From Caprella mutica (Eukaryota > Arthropoda > Malacostraca > Amphipoda > Caprellidae): a stretch of 64,000 bases of DNA. The stretch covers positions 204,091 to 268,090 of the forward strand of contig CANNZV010000126.1 in the NCBI GenBank assembly GCA_947561585.1. The letters are read 5' to 3'. Made by a program: the position numbers and the translations under genes. The notes beneath the pieces are model-generated. The model was not told the DNA's origin and did no database searches. It saw only the letters and a program-made list of their open reading frames with translations. This document shows positions 1 to 12,045 of this stretch, in pieces. Each line of letters starts with the position of its first letter. Position 1 is the stretch's first letter.

Positions 1-2337
1 CTACACACTAGAGCTGTGTAGTGAGTTAAACTACACACTAGAGCTGTGTAGTGAGTAAAAACTACACACTAGAGCTGTGTAGTGAGTTAAAACTACACAC
101 TAGAGCTGTGTAGTGAGTTAAAACTACACACTAGAGCTGTGTAGTGAGTTAAAACTACACACTAGAGCTGTGTAGTGAGTTAGAACTACAAACTAGAGCT
201 GTGTAGTGAGTTAAAACTACACACTAGAGCTGTGTAGTGAGTTAAACTACACACTAAAGCTGTGTAGTGAGTTAAAACTACACACTAGAGCTGTGTAGTG
301 AGTTAGAACTACACACTAGAGCTGTGTAGTGAGTTAAAACTACACACTAGAGCTGTGTAGTGAGTTAAAACTACACACTAGAGCTGTGTAGTGAGTTAGA
401 ACTACACACTAGAGCTGTGTAGTGAGTTAAAACTACACACTAGAGCTGTGTAGTGAGTTAAACTACACACTAAAGCTGTGTAGTGAGTTAAAACTACACA
501 CTAGAGCTGTGTAGTGAGTTAGAACTACACACTAGAGCTGTGTAGTGAGTTAAAACTACACACTAGAGCTGTGTAGTGAGTTAAAACTACACACTAGAGC
601 TGTGTAGTGAGTTAAAACTATACACTAGAACTGTGTAGTGAGTTAAAACTACACACTAGAGCTGTGTAGTGAGTTAGAACTACACACTAGAGCTGTGTAG
701 TGAGTTAAAACTACACACTAGAGCTGTGTAGTGAGTTAGAACTACACACTAAAGCTGTGTAGTGAGTTAAAACTACACACTAGAGCTGTGTAGTGAGTTA
801 TAACTACACACTAGAGCTGTGTAGTGAGTTATAACTACACACTAGAGCTGTGTAGTGAGTTATAACTACACACTAGAACTGTGTAGTGAGTTATAACTAC
901 ACACTAAAGCTGTGTAGTGAGTTAGAACTACACACTAGAGCTGTGTAGTGAGTTAAAACTACACACTAGAGCTGTGTAGTGAGTTAGAACTACACACTAG
1001 AGCTGTGTAGTGAGTTATAACTACACACTAGAACTGTGTAGTGAGTTATAACTACACACTAGAACTGTGTAGTGAGTTATAACTACACACTAAAGCTGTG
1101 TAGTGAGTTAGAACTACACACTAGAGCTGTGTAGTGAGTTTAAACTACACACTAGAGCTGTGTAGTGAGTTAAACTACACACTAAAGCTGTGTAGTGAGT
1201 TAAAACTACACACTAGAGCTGTGTAGTGAGTTAGAACTACACACTAGAGCTGTGTAATGAGTTAAAACTACACACTAGAGCTGTGTAGTGAGTTAAAACT
1301 GCACACTAGAGCTGTGTAGTGAGTTAAAACTACACACTAGAGCTGTGTAGTGAGTTAGAACTACACACTAGAGCTGTGTAGTGAGTTAGAACTACACACT
1401 AGAGCTGTGTAGTGAGTTAGAACTACACACTAAAGCTGTGTAGTGAGTTAAAACTACACACTAGAGCTGTGTAGTGAGTTATAACTACACACTAGAGCTG
1501 TGTAGTGAGTTATAACTACACACTAGAGCTGTGTAGTGAGTTATAACTACACACTAGAACTGTGTAGTGAGTTATAACTACACACTAAAGCTGTGTAGTG
1601 AGTTAGAACTACACACTAGAGCTGTGTAGTGAGTTAAAACTACACACTAGAGCTGTGTAGTGAGTTAGAACTACACACTAGAGCTGTGTAGTGAGTTATA
1701 ACTACACACTAGAACTGTGTAGTGAGTTATAACTACACACTAGAACTGTGTAGTGAGTTATAACTACACACTAAAGCTGTGTAGTGAGTTAGAACTACAC
1801 ACTAGAGCTGTGTAGTGAGTTTAAACTACACACTAGAGCTGTGTAGTGAGTTAAACTACACACTAAAGCTGTGTAGTGAGTTAAAACTACACACTAGAGC
1901 TGTGTAGTGAGTTAGAACTACACACTAGAGCTGTGTAATGAGTTAAAACTACACACTAGAGCTGTGTAGTGAGTTAAAACTGCACACTAGAGCTGTGTAG
2001 TGAGTTAAAACTACACACTAGAGCTGTGTAGTGAGTTAGAACTACACACTAGAGCTGTGTAGTGAGTTAGAACTACACACTAGAGCTGTGTAGTGAGTTA
2101 TAACTACACACTAGAGCTGTGTAGTGAGTTAGAACTACACACTAGAGCTGTGTAGTGAGTTATAACTACACACTAGAGCTGTGTAGTGAGTTATAACTAC
2201 ACACTAAAGCTGTGTAGTGAGTTAAAACTACACACTAGAGCTGTGTAGTGAGTTAGAACTACACACTAGAGCTGTGTAGTGAGTTATAACTACACACTAG
2301 AACTGTGTAGTGAGTTATAACTACACACTAGAGCTCT
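1..2337. repeat. Satellite array, about 31-bp palindromic unit
   Basis: About 75 head-to-tail copies of a 30-31 bp unit run to 2337; the window opens inside the array, so its full size is unknown. Each unit carries an inverted repeat, ACTACACA and TGTGTAGT, around a 7-base loop CTAGAGC (variants CTAAAGC and CTAGAAC), followed by a spacer GAGTTAAA, GAGTTAGA or GAGTTATA. Rare variants recur exactly 681 bp apart: GAGTTTAAAC at 1136 and 1817, GTGTAATGA near 1252 and 1933, and TGCACAC near 1300 and 1981. A block of about 22 units (roughly 720-1400) was therefore duplicated in tandem (roughly 1401-2081). No gene is seen. Confidence 0.97.
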
Positions 2338-4919
2338 GATAAATTGCTACAAAAAGTATAATTTACACATTTTAAAATATTTCATTGATTTAATATATTG
2401 GTGATCCTACATAGGTGCTATAGACTGAGAAATGATATTTTTAAAGTCTGATATTATTTGTATGGTTCGCCATGGAAACATTTGATATTAAATAACATGA
2501 TTTTAAAAAGTAAATATTGCTTATAGGTATTAGGGTGTGCATGAATTCTGCGAAAAACTCTAACTATACATACATGAGATGTACTAGAATTAAATATGTT
2601 ACATAAAAATATAGATTATATATTATATATAATATATTAAAAGCTAATATATAAGCTTGCATATAAGGAAGGTATATTTATTCCTAAGTCATAGAAGAGT
2701 TTAATCGTGAGGTAATACTGTGATGTGGTGAATTATCTCCATAAAATATTATTTCTTTAATTAAACTAATCTCTTGCCAAAAATTGAACTAATATTTTTA
2801 TTATTACAAAATATAAATAAGTTAAATTATAATACATTAATCACTACTCACTATTTACTAACTAATTTAAATTATACACCCAACTTACTTATAATTATTT
2901 TATATACATCATCTGAATTACTTCTTCCCAACTCTCCTGAAAATGAATGTAGATAATATATTTTCAAATTGTCTGGTCAATTGTTCAATTTCATTTAGCG
3001 TTAACCCGTTGCGTTGCCACACCGAACTCATTAATAAAGTTAATATATCCTGGGGAATGATAAGCAAGGATAGACCTCCTGTGGGGCAGTGTCACCTGCC
3101 ATCTCACGCAAAAAAACTGGTGACAAATTCTCACAGAGTCGTCCCACGGCACACTCGTATAATATCCTATAATAAAGAAAACTTTATTCTTATTCATTAG
3201 GTACCTAACTCTTATCAGTTTAATTAGGAATAATAAGACTGGTATATAATTGCCATTGAATGAGGAGACAGTGAAGGATATAGATAGGATAGGAAGCTCT
3301 TCTCACCTCCTGAAAATAGTGAATTAGATTTAGTTGGTTACCTAACTTGGTAGAGATGGGACACTGAAAAGTGGTGGCTGTGGAAAAAAGTGAACGTTAA
3401 TTTGGAACAGTTAAGTGACTGACATACAGAAACATTTTCTTAAAGGCATTGAAAATGTCATAATTTCAAATCATAATTTATTTAATTGTGTAAACATGAT
3501 GAAAGTATTAACTTAAATTGAGATGGTGAGTGGTTGTTCTGTGCATTTTAATAATAGAAAAATCCATAATTAGAAGGATGCTATAATGGAAGAATTTTGA
3601 AGATTAGATATTTTAATATTTTTAACAAACTCTCTTAAAATTATCTGTTCTTCGAATTAAATCATTCGAAGTGAGTATATTTCATTATAGTTATAACTGA
3701 AAAATTTCTCAACAAATATCTATTAAAAGAATATATGTGATAAATGAATTGTCTTCATAGAAATATTATTTCATTTATGTGGTTATTTGTTCTTTATTTA
3801 TTTATCGTGAAATTATTATTTATAAACCATTGAAATGTTTTTTTTTAAGTTTGTGATGAATCTAACAATTATGTATCTAAGTTATTGTTTAATTTCTTTC
3901 GAAAACAACTAATACAGTTTCAAATTACTATTATTATTTGCCATATGACAAACGTTCATAAATACCTATATGAATAAAGCACATCGTTCAGTATGTTTGA
4001 ATGATGGTTCAAAATGATTCACAAAATGCAGACTGAAAATTCAATCGGTTTACACTTCTCAAATTATTACCTCCATAGAATATATTTTATTTGCAGTAGC
4101 ATCAATGTTTTCACTATTTATCTGTAGTTATAGCCAAGTAAATTGTATCCCTTGTTTATAGTTCCTTTGAGCAGTATTTTCCTTTGTATGTGCTGTCTCT
4201 TTTCTACTGGCTATGCGTGACACTACCACCTATAGCTGTGAACACAGAAATTAATAAGTGATTGGTCACTGAGGTAGAAAATCACTACTTAGTGCAATGT
4301 CTTCCTGGCTGTACATTAGCAATTTAAAGGCACATCGTCTGGTGGAGAGTGTTTAAATTAAAGAGTGATAATTAACTCTAAAATACAGTAATTATACTAC
4401 AATCTAGTAATAATTGAGGAATTGAAACACTGTCTTAATTGCTCGTAATTGGGCCCTGCACCTCTAGATAGAACGCTTCAAACGGTTGGTTCTAGGCCTA
4501 ACTTTAGTATGAGATATAATGTGACTAATATACCTATATCAAATTTCTTAGTATATTTTTATTAAAGCAGCCTTGCAAGATTGGAAGGACCTGAACAGCA
4601 AGAAATATTAGAAATATGCTTTAGAATATGTATGTATGAAATAGTAAGCATTTTAGGTAAAGAAAATAGTAATCATCTTAATATAATTAGCAGCAGTAAA
4701 TATAATATGCATAGCACCTATTCAGTACAGAAATATTCACATAAGGCGATTTATAAACTATATCGTAACACTAAAAATTGATAAGATATAGGAACTGTAG
4801 GATGGAAAGGTTCTGAACTTAGTTCTTCTAAATTAGGTTCCTTAATTGTCACATTTCATCAAAATATTCTTTTTTTTTAAATAAACTCTGAAGATACTTC
4901 AACCAGTTTAGACTCATAC
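2338..4919. other. AT-rich non-coding stretch
   Basis: I see no gene here. Open frames are short (85 codons or fewer), have no recognisable family, and lie in AT-rich low-complexity sequence. No tRNA, long terminal repeat or tandem array was recognised. Confidence 0.6.
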
Positions 4920-5410
4920 ACACAGAGAAAGGATTAGTTGAATCAAATCAAATTTGATTTGTTTTGACTCATATGAATGGGTTATTTTTGCACCTACCTA
5001 CGTGGTGAGTTGCAGGTACTACTTGAAAGTAGTTAAATTGACGTGGGTTAAAACAAAACAGTCGTTTTGACTCACTCCTAAACTTAAAGAAAGTAGCGCC
5101 AACTCGCATAGTAAGTTAATTTATACACCAGATACATTGGATTAACAGTCTTTGTGAGTTACTGCAATACACTCTGTCATAGTTGTTTTAACATACATTA
5201 AAATTCTCAAAAAAGTAACTTTTAACTCTCATAGTAAGTTGATTCAATCTATAAAATGAATTGAATTAACTAATGTTTGATGACACACCACGTCATAGTT
5301 GTTTTAACACACATGAAAACATGAATATAGTCCAACCAACTCATGTAATAAATTGATTCAAAGCATAAATTGGTGACCCATGTGATGTGAGTAAACTTTT
5401 TTCTCTGTGT
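4920..5410. mobile_element. Candidate 0.5-kb TIR element
   Basis: The ends are inverted: ACACAGAGAAA at 4920 and TTTCTCTGTGT ending at 5410. The interior has repeated modules (CATAGTAAGTT twice, CATAGTTGTTTTAAC twice) and no ORF, as expected of a non-autonomous element. No clear target duplication was seen, so the class is open. Confidence 0.45.
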
Positions 5411-5661
5411 AGTAGTTAACAATCAAATCAGACTAATCTGTGTGAATGGTAGTAACATGTTAATGTAGGAGCTAAAAGGCAGTACATTCATTGTTGTCAC
5501 AAAATAATTTAGCTAAAATGCAAGTTTATTCGACTGTAGTTTAGAAGAAAAAAAAATAAAAATTTAATTCCATCTTTCATTTTTTTTTTTGGTAATGATA
5601 ACCATGATTATTATTCTACTTATCGATTTATTGTAAGTCTTGTCACATTATGAAGTTAATA

Positions 5662-7160
5662 ATGAAACAGTTATCAACTATTGAAACTGTTATTGAATAT
5701 TGAAACTGTTATTAACTATTGAAACTGTTATTAACAATTGAAACTGTTATTAACTATTGAAACTGTTATTAACTATTGAAACTGTTATTAACTATTGAAA
5801 CTGTTATTAACTATTGAAACTGTTATTAACTATTGAAACTGTTATTAACTATTGAAACTGTTATTAACTATTGAAACTGTTATTAAATATTGAAACTGTT
5901 ATTAACTATTGAAACTGTTATTAACTATTGAAACTGTTATTAACTATTGAAACTGTTATTAACTATTGAAACTGTTATTAAATATTGAAACTGTTATTAA
6001 CAATTGAAACTGTTATTAACTATTGAAACTGTTATTAACAATTGAAACTGTTATTAACTATTGAAACTGTTATTAACTATTGAAACTGTTATTAACTATT
6101 GAAACTGTTATTAACTATTGAAACTGTTATTAAATATTGAAACTGTTATTAACTATTGAAACTGTTATTAACTATTGAAACTGTTATTAACTATTGAAAC
6201 TGTTATTAACTATTGAAACTGTTATTAACTATTGAAACTGTTATTAACTATTGAAACTGTTATTAACTATTGAAACTGTTATTAACTATTGAAACTGTTA
6301 TTAACTATTGAAACTGTTATTAACTATTGAAACTGTTATTAACTATTGAAACTGTTATTAACTATTGAAACTGTTATTAACTATTGAAACTGTTATTAAC
6401 TATTGAAACTGTTATTAACTATTGAAACTGTTATTAACAATTGAAACTGTTATTAACTATTGAAACTGTTATTAACTATTGAAACTGTTATTAACTATTG
6501 AAACTGTTATTAACTATTGAAACTGTTATTAAATATTGAAACTGTTATTAACTATTGAAACTGTTATTAAATATTGAAACTGTTATTAACTATTGAAACT
6601 GTTATTAAATATTGAAACTGTTATTAACTATTGAAACTGTTATTAACTATTGAAACTGTTATTAACTATTGAAACTGTTATTAACTATTGAAACTGTTAT
6701 TAACTATTGAAACTGTTATTAACTATTGAAACTGTTATTAACTATTGAAACTGTTATTAACTATTGAAACTGTTATTAACTATTGAAACTGTTATTAACA
6801 ATTGAAACTGTTATTAAATATTGAAACTGTTATTAACTATTGAAACTGTTATTAACTATTGAAACTGTTATTAACTATTGAAACTGTTATTAACTATTGA
6901 AACTGTTATTAACTATTGAAACTGTTATTGAATATTGAAACTGTTATTAACTATTGAAACTGTTATTAACTATTGAAACTGTTAATAACTATTGAAACTG
7001 TTATTAACAATTGAAACTGTTATTAACTATTGAAACTGTTATTAACTATTGAAACTGTTATTAACTATTGAAACTGTTATTAACAATTGAAACTGTTATT
7101 AACTATTGAAACTGTTATTAACTATTGAAACTGTTATTAAATATTGAAACTATTAGTAAT
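5662..7160. repeat. 19-bp minisatellite array
   Basis: About 79 copies of GAAACTGTTATTAACTATT. Most variation is confined to one position class (AACTATT, AACAATT, AAATATT). The unit holds the small palindrome GTTA-T-TAAC. Copies are nearly identical, so homogenisation is recent. No coding potential. Confidence 0.97.
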
Positions 7161-7193
7161 CAATAAGATATTCTTATTATTCCCATAGAAACA

Positions 7194-7257
7194 ATTATGG
7201 TGGGGCCATCGGAGATTAAGAGAGAACCCCGGTTTATTCCCATGGCCCCACCATAAT
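7194..7257. repeat. Perfect 16-bp stem inverted repeat
   Basis: ATTATGGTGGGGCCAT (7194-7209) is repeated as its exact reverse complement at 7242-7257, around a 32-base spacer. It sits just after the 19-bp array in otherwise AT-rich DNA. It could be a tiny MITE or the remnant of one. Confidence 0.7.
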
Positions 7258-9296
7258 AATGAGTTATTTCAGATATTTTATGAAGAAAAAATTATTCCAT
7301 TAATTTTGCTTCATTATACATGTATCAAATTTGCTTGTGAAAACAACAATTTCTTATGTTTACAGACTCTTTTAAACAGTTAGTACATTATCAAACAGGG
7401 CGTCAAACAGTCAAAGGTGTGCCTGTTATTCACCTTCAGAAACAACGTCAGTGTTCAGCTCTTTATTCTTCCTATTGATTTGAATGGGAGAGTTAAATCT
7501 TATTACGGTGCAAGAGACTTCTGAATGAGACATCCTCACAATATCTTCTTCCTGTAATTATTATAGTTATTAATTTATGAGGATGGAGTAGTATATTGAA
7601 AGTTAAATACATCAATCTTTTGAACTAACCACCACCATTTAGTGAAACATGGCGAACAGTCAGTGCCAAGAGTCTAGCCATCTGTTAGGTATATTAGAGT
7701 GTAGGTAGGGTTGTATATGACTGTACGTCGATAAACTGTAACAGTATCGTTAGTTGCAGAGTCATTGCAGAGAAATGGCGGCTCATTTCTCCTAGTGTAG
7801 AACATAGGGGTAGAGAATTAAAGAAATGGTAGTTGTTATACTTTCTGTGGTGCAGTTAATCACTAGCATTAATTTAGATGTATCTCTATTACATCTTCTG
7901 TACTTCTTAGTCTCATTGTTAGATAAAGCAAATTTATGTGCCTATTGCGAATTTGAATGATGATTTATTGTGGAAATTACGTATTAATTAAGCCTAGAAT
8001 TCACTCATTTGTTGCTCAACCATTACTATTTAAGATATACGTTTAAATAGATACAATTATAGCAATTAACCTCAATTTGATGTCTGGTTATTATTTTATA
8101 TAGTATTAAATAATAGTTTCAATGCTCATGGTCCTTCATAATTATGTGACTTATTAAAGGGTTGTAATTATTATTATTAAATAGCTATCATTCTCTTATT
8201 TGTCAAAATTAAACTAAATGATAATTAATTGAAAATTTGTCATTATAATCGACTACTGAATTCAAATAATGAACATAAGAAAACTGAACATCTTACACTG
8301 AATAATTTGTAGCTATGAATAAAGCTGTCACGTTTCACGCAGAAGGTATAACAGATTGTCTAGCATTTACAGGCTAGAAATCAATAGCAATTGTTGCCTT
8401 TATTAGAGTTTCTGCCATTGCCATTGATTGGCTAAGTAATGACAGCAATATGGTGGAGAGTTACTTTGCTCACTCAGTGTCTATAACATCCGACATTTTG
8501 TACTTACTTATGTTAGATTATCATTATAAGTAGACAAACATGAATTGGCATAATTTTTTACTACATTGTGATAATGAACAGTCATATATTTTTCTGTAGA
8601 TATTCCATACTTTCCATCAATATCGAACTATTTCTTCTTTTTCTGTATTATTTCTTTATGTGTATTAATTAAAAAATGCTGCTTTTATTAGTATTTACAT
8701 TTAATTATTTGCAGTGATTGTGTGTGTCTAATAAATTGTACTTCTCTCAATATGATAGGTTTACACCCTCTAATTACAATGTAAAATATTCTCATGTAAT
8801 ATTAGTGCATTTACTAACTCACTAGTAAAGTATTAACCTCTATAGTTTTCAATAACTTATCACCTTATAAGATGTAAAACATTGTCTAAAATAGTGATAA
8901 ATAGGTATCGTCTTTTTATAATTCATCAACATTAAGATTTAATGAAAATGAATTAAAATTATTTAAGAATATTACTTTTTTAGAATAACATAAATCTTCC
9001 TCTTATTAAACTTCAGGTTGTAGGTATTTTTTTAGTTTCAAGCTTTCGAATTGTAAGATTTCTATTCATCATCAGGAGAAAGATGGAAAACCTGGACCTG
9101 ACTATGAATTTTATGACCAATAGTTGTATGTTAGATACTGTCTTTCTATTTCAGCTATTTATCCTATAGTTTATTATTATTAATTAATCTATTAAAAATT
9201 GAAATATGAAACCAAATTTTGAAAATTTGTTACAACCTACAGCTACTGCTGACAACATCCATTCTCGAGAATAATAATATCTACTTTCTTCATATC
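7258..9296. other. Non-coding stretch, nothing recognised
   Basis: AT-rich sequence without long ORFs, tandem arrays or clear inverted termini. I see no gene and no RNA gene. Confidence 0.55.
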
Positions 9297-9302
9297 TGTA
9301 AC

Positions 9303-10217
9303 TAACTATAGAGCGCGATAATAAACGCAAACGGTCAACCTTTATAGCTGTTTTTCTTTCAGTTTTTCATTATCATATTTTTTTTACTCTAATTCCTATC
9401 TGTGTGTGATGTTCATGTATATGTGTCCAATTGTTTGTTAGTGTAGGACAAATATAAACAACGGCAATAGGACTTTCCCCACCGGACCATTCCCCGCTGG
9501 TCTTTTCCCCGCTAGGACTGTTCCCCGCCAAAAAAAAAGAAATCCAAAAAATTGGTTAGTTGCGACGGCAGACTTTTTCACGGCAACGGATTTTTTGTCA
9601 AACGATTTTTTTCTAAAATTAATTGAAAAATCTTAATAGTAAATTGTCTTCCAGAGTTTAAAATAAAAAAAATAGGCTGAGAAAACTCCGGCGGGTAATA
9701 GTCTGTTTCCCATAAACAACATGACACATAGTATCACGAGGACACACATAGGAACTAGATTATGTGCACTCGGTAGAGCGTATACATTCGCCATCGCTTT
9801 GACCCGTTCTCTCCCAAAATTTAATAAACTGCTAACTGGATAATAACCAATCGTCCCACCAAGTTTCATGCAATATGGTACAATACTTTTTGAGTTATAA
9901 ATGACCATGACCTTGACCTTTGACCGGGTCACTCCCAAAATTCTACCAGCAGGTCACTGGATATGGACCAATCGTTTCACCAAATTTCAGGCAATTTGGT
10001 TGAACACTTTTTCAGTTAAGCGAATAACAAGATGATAAATAAATAAATATACCACAGCTAAAATATGACCTTCCCGCATTCTGCGAAGGTAACAAGCAAC
10101 GCATAGGAATAGAGAACACACATAGGAAGTAGAGTAAAAAAAATTATAATAATGAAAAACTGTATGAAATAGCTATAGAGGTTGGCCGTTTTTTATCGCT
10201 CCTCTATAGTTTGTTAT
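9303..10217. mobile_element. Long-TIR element, about 0.9 kb
   Basis: About 75 bp at the left (from CTATAGAGCGCGATAA) recurs inverted at the right end (ending TTATCGCTCCTCTATAG). Both arms carry matching inner words, including GGTCAACC or GGCCAACC and CAGTTTTTCATTAT. The interior has a CCCC-rich stretch (9476-9530) and a copy of a dispersed family at 9770-10092. No transposase is encoded. The superfamily cannot be assigned. Confidence 0.6.
9770..10092 (-). repeat. Dispersed repeat with ACCTTC/GAAGGT hairpin end, copy 1
   Basis: Read on the minus strand, this starts with a short hairpin (ACCTTC ... GAAGGT). A run of TTTATTTA follows, then two diverged modules of about 100 bp containing GAAATTTGGTGGGACGATTGG-like and GGTCAAAGGTCAAGGTCA-like words. 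A second copy, in the opposite sense relative to the window, lies at 12046-13330. Confidence 0.6.
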
Positions 10218-10221
10218 GGAT

Positions 10222-11254
10222 CGTGGACCGACGATTGGGCCCCGACAATTGGGCTCAGGACAATTGGGCCCGACGATAATTGGGTACCCAAGACAATTAT
10301 ATTATTTGCCCATTTTTTCAGAATCTACTTAATTAAAAACTATTGCTACCGTAGTAACTAGGGTTGTGACAATATGCGTTTTGCATAAAAATTTAGTCTT
10401 GAGCATAATTAAAATAAAGAATATTCCTAATATGAAAAAATATTTTCCTTATGAAAAACATATTTTTTTAATGGAACATATTCTTTTCATCAATAAATAC
10501 TATTATTCATTTAAACTACTATAATTTTCTGTTCTGAGATAGGTCATGTAAGCAACAAATTGTTTAGCTACAGTACCTCTATGAGTCTATATAGTGAACT
10601 CCTGTGAAGTGAATGAGTTAGGATGTAGCCTATAGAAAATAAAAATGTGGGTGGGTTTCACCAAGATATGCTGAAATTATTGGAACATACAAGTCGAATT
10701 AAAGTTAGTCTGAATTTTTTGAAACCTGTTCATTGTTCAACATGGAAGAGTTTTATAAATTATTATTACAAAATGGATTCTCATAATCTCATTTTATCCC
10801 AACAACTGATCAATTTTTCTTAGTTCAATGTAGCAAAAATCTTTAAAATTTATCCATTTTAATAACTTAATATTACTGTGACAACTCTGTCAGACGACGA
10901 CACTACACATTGGATCCACATGACATGATTCAAGTAATAGAACTTATTTAAATACTTCAAAGATTTTCATTGCACCGGAACATGAGAATAGCTTCCAAAT
11001 GTGATTTAAGGGGCTTGCTATTATATACCTTATCAAGTATATCAATCGAAATAGAAAATTATAAACATCTTTTAAGAGAATATTAAGCATATTTCAAAAA
11101 TAATATTGTCACTACCCTAGTAATAACAAAGTAACACTTCTTTATTGTGTCTTCTGCACAAATTTTTCTGGGCTCAATTATTTTGGGGCCCAGTTGTCCG
11201 GGGCCCAATTATCGTGTGTCCCAATTGTCGTGGGGCCCAATTGTCGGTGCACCG
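10222..11254. mobile_element. TIR element with GGGCCCAATT arms, split by a hAT-like insertion
   Basis: The left arm (10222-10300) contains several GACAATTGGGCCC-type words. The right arm (11169-11254) carries the same words inverted (GGGCCCAATTGTCG). Each arm is itself built of three to four short repeats. The two arms are separated by a hAT-like element (10359-11119), so the original element was only about 0.27 kb. No ORF is seen. Confidence 0.65.
10359..11119. mobile_element. hAT-like non-autonomous element, 8-bp TSD
   Basis: Left end TAGGGTTGTGACAATAT and right end ATATTGTCACTACCCTA form inverted termini. They are flanked by GTAGTAAC (10351-10358) and GTAATAAC (11120-11127), an 8-bp duplication with one mismatch, as expected for hAT transposons. 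No transposase ORF. The internal sequence (about 10640-11119) is related to 15340-15740. Confidence 0.7.
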
Positions 11255-11322
11255 TTACAGATTATATAGAAAGTATAATTTTTCTTTATTCTAGAGAATT
11301 ACTTTTGTCAGCAATAGCTATA

Positions 11323-11550
11323 AGGCCCCCTTCACACTTGCGTTTCTCAACGCCGCCTTTAAGAAATGTTTATGGCAAAAAGTTTAGCTGCAATTAATTT
11401 TAACGGAGCCCTTCACACTTGCGCGTTTTTTTATCAGCATTTTTTCTAACGCAAGTGTGAAGGGCTCCTTAAAATAAATTGTAGCTAAACTTTTTGCCAT
11501 AAGCATTTTTTTAAAGGCGGCGTTGAGAAACGCAAGTGTGAAGCGGGCAT
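11323..11550. mobile_element. Foldback MITE, almost complete hairpin
   Basis: A 228-bp element whose halves are inverted copies over about 100 bp. Arm words such as CTTCACACTTGCGTTTCTCA and AACGCCGCC recur inverted at the far end. A second CTTCACACTTGCG pair lies nearer the centre. It is flanked by TA on both sides. Ends beginning AGGCCC resemble the PIF-like MITE at 18655. Confidence 0.8.
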
Positions 11551-11687
11551 TAGGTCGAGGTTTTCCACCTTTCACCTGATGATGAATAGAAAGCATTCTA
11601 TTCGAAAGCTTGAAAACTGAAAAAACCTTCTTACTGAGTCTAAGAAACCTCTGATAATATGGTTATAATAATACCTATAATAATATC

Positions 11688-11990
11688 TATAATCACTATA
11701 AACACTTAATATTATATAAATTGATTAATGAACTACTTATATACTTCGAAGATTAACCCACAAATCAATAGTCTGAATCTTTTCCATGATAAATCATCCT
11801 GTATTTTATTGTTTAAAGTTTAATACCCTAATACATACAGTGTACAGTAAACATTTGTAAATTAATGTATAGTTTAAATATAATTACATAAAATTAATTT
11901 TCTTTTTTACAATTAATTTTTTAAACTTGGAAACAAATGTGTAGTTCATTAATCAATTTATATGATATAAAGTGTTTATAGTGATTATAG
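11688..11990. mobile_element. Hairpin MITE, about 0.3 kb
   Basis: CTATAATCACTATAAACACTT and TATAAATTGATTAATGAACTAC-like words on the left recur inverted on the right (GTAGTTCATTAATCAATTTATA ... GTGTTTATAGTGATTATAG). The arms are about 55 bp and the loop is AT-rich. No ORF. Confidence 0.6.
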
Positions 11991-12045
11991 ATTACATGAT
12001 ATATGTATTTTTAATATATGATAATACTTTTTAATTATATAATTA

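Noticed and set aside
1..2337. CRISPR-like regular repeats
   Set aside because: There are no unique spacers, the units are contiguous, and the surroundings are eukaryotic. The same applies to the arrays at 5.7, 23.5, 31.0, 61.6 and 63.2 kb.
9633..9938. 101-codon minus-strand frame
   Set aside because: It lies in a dispersed non-coding repeat and its peptide resembles no family.
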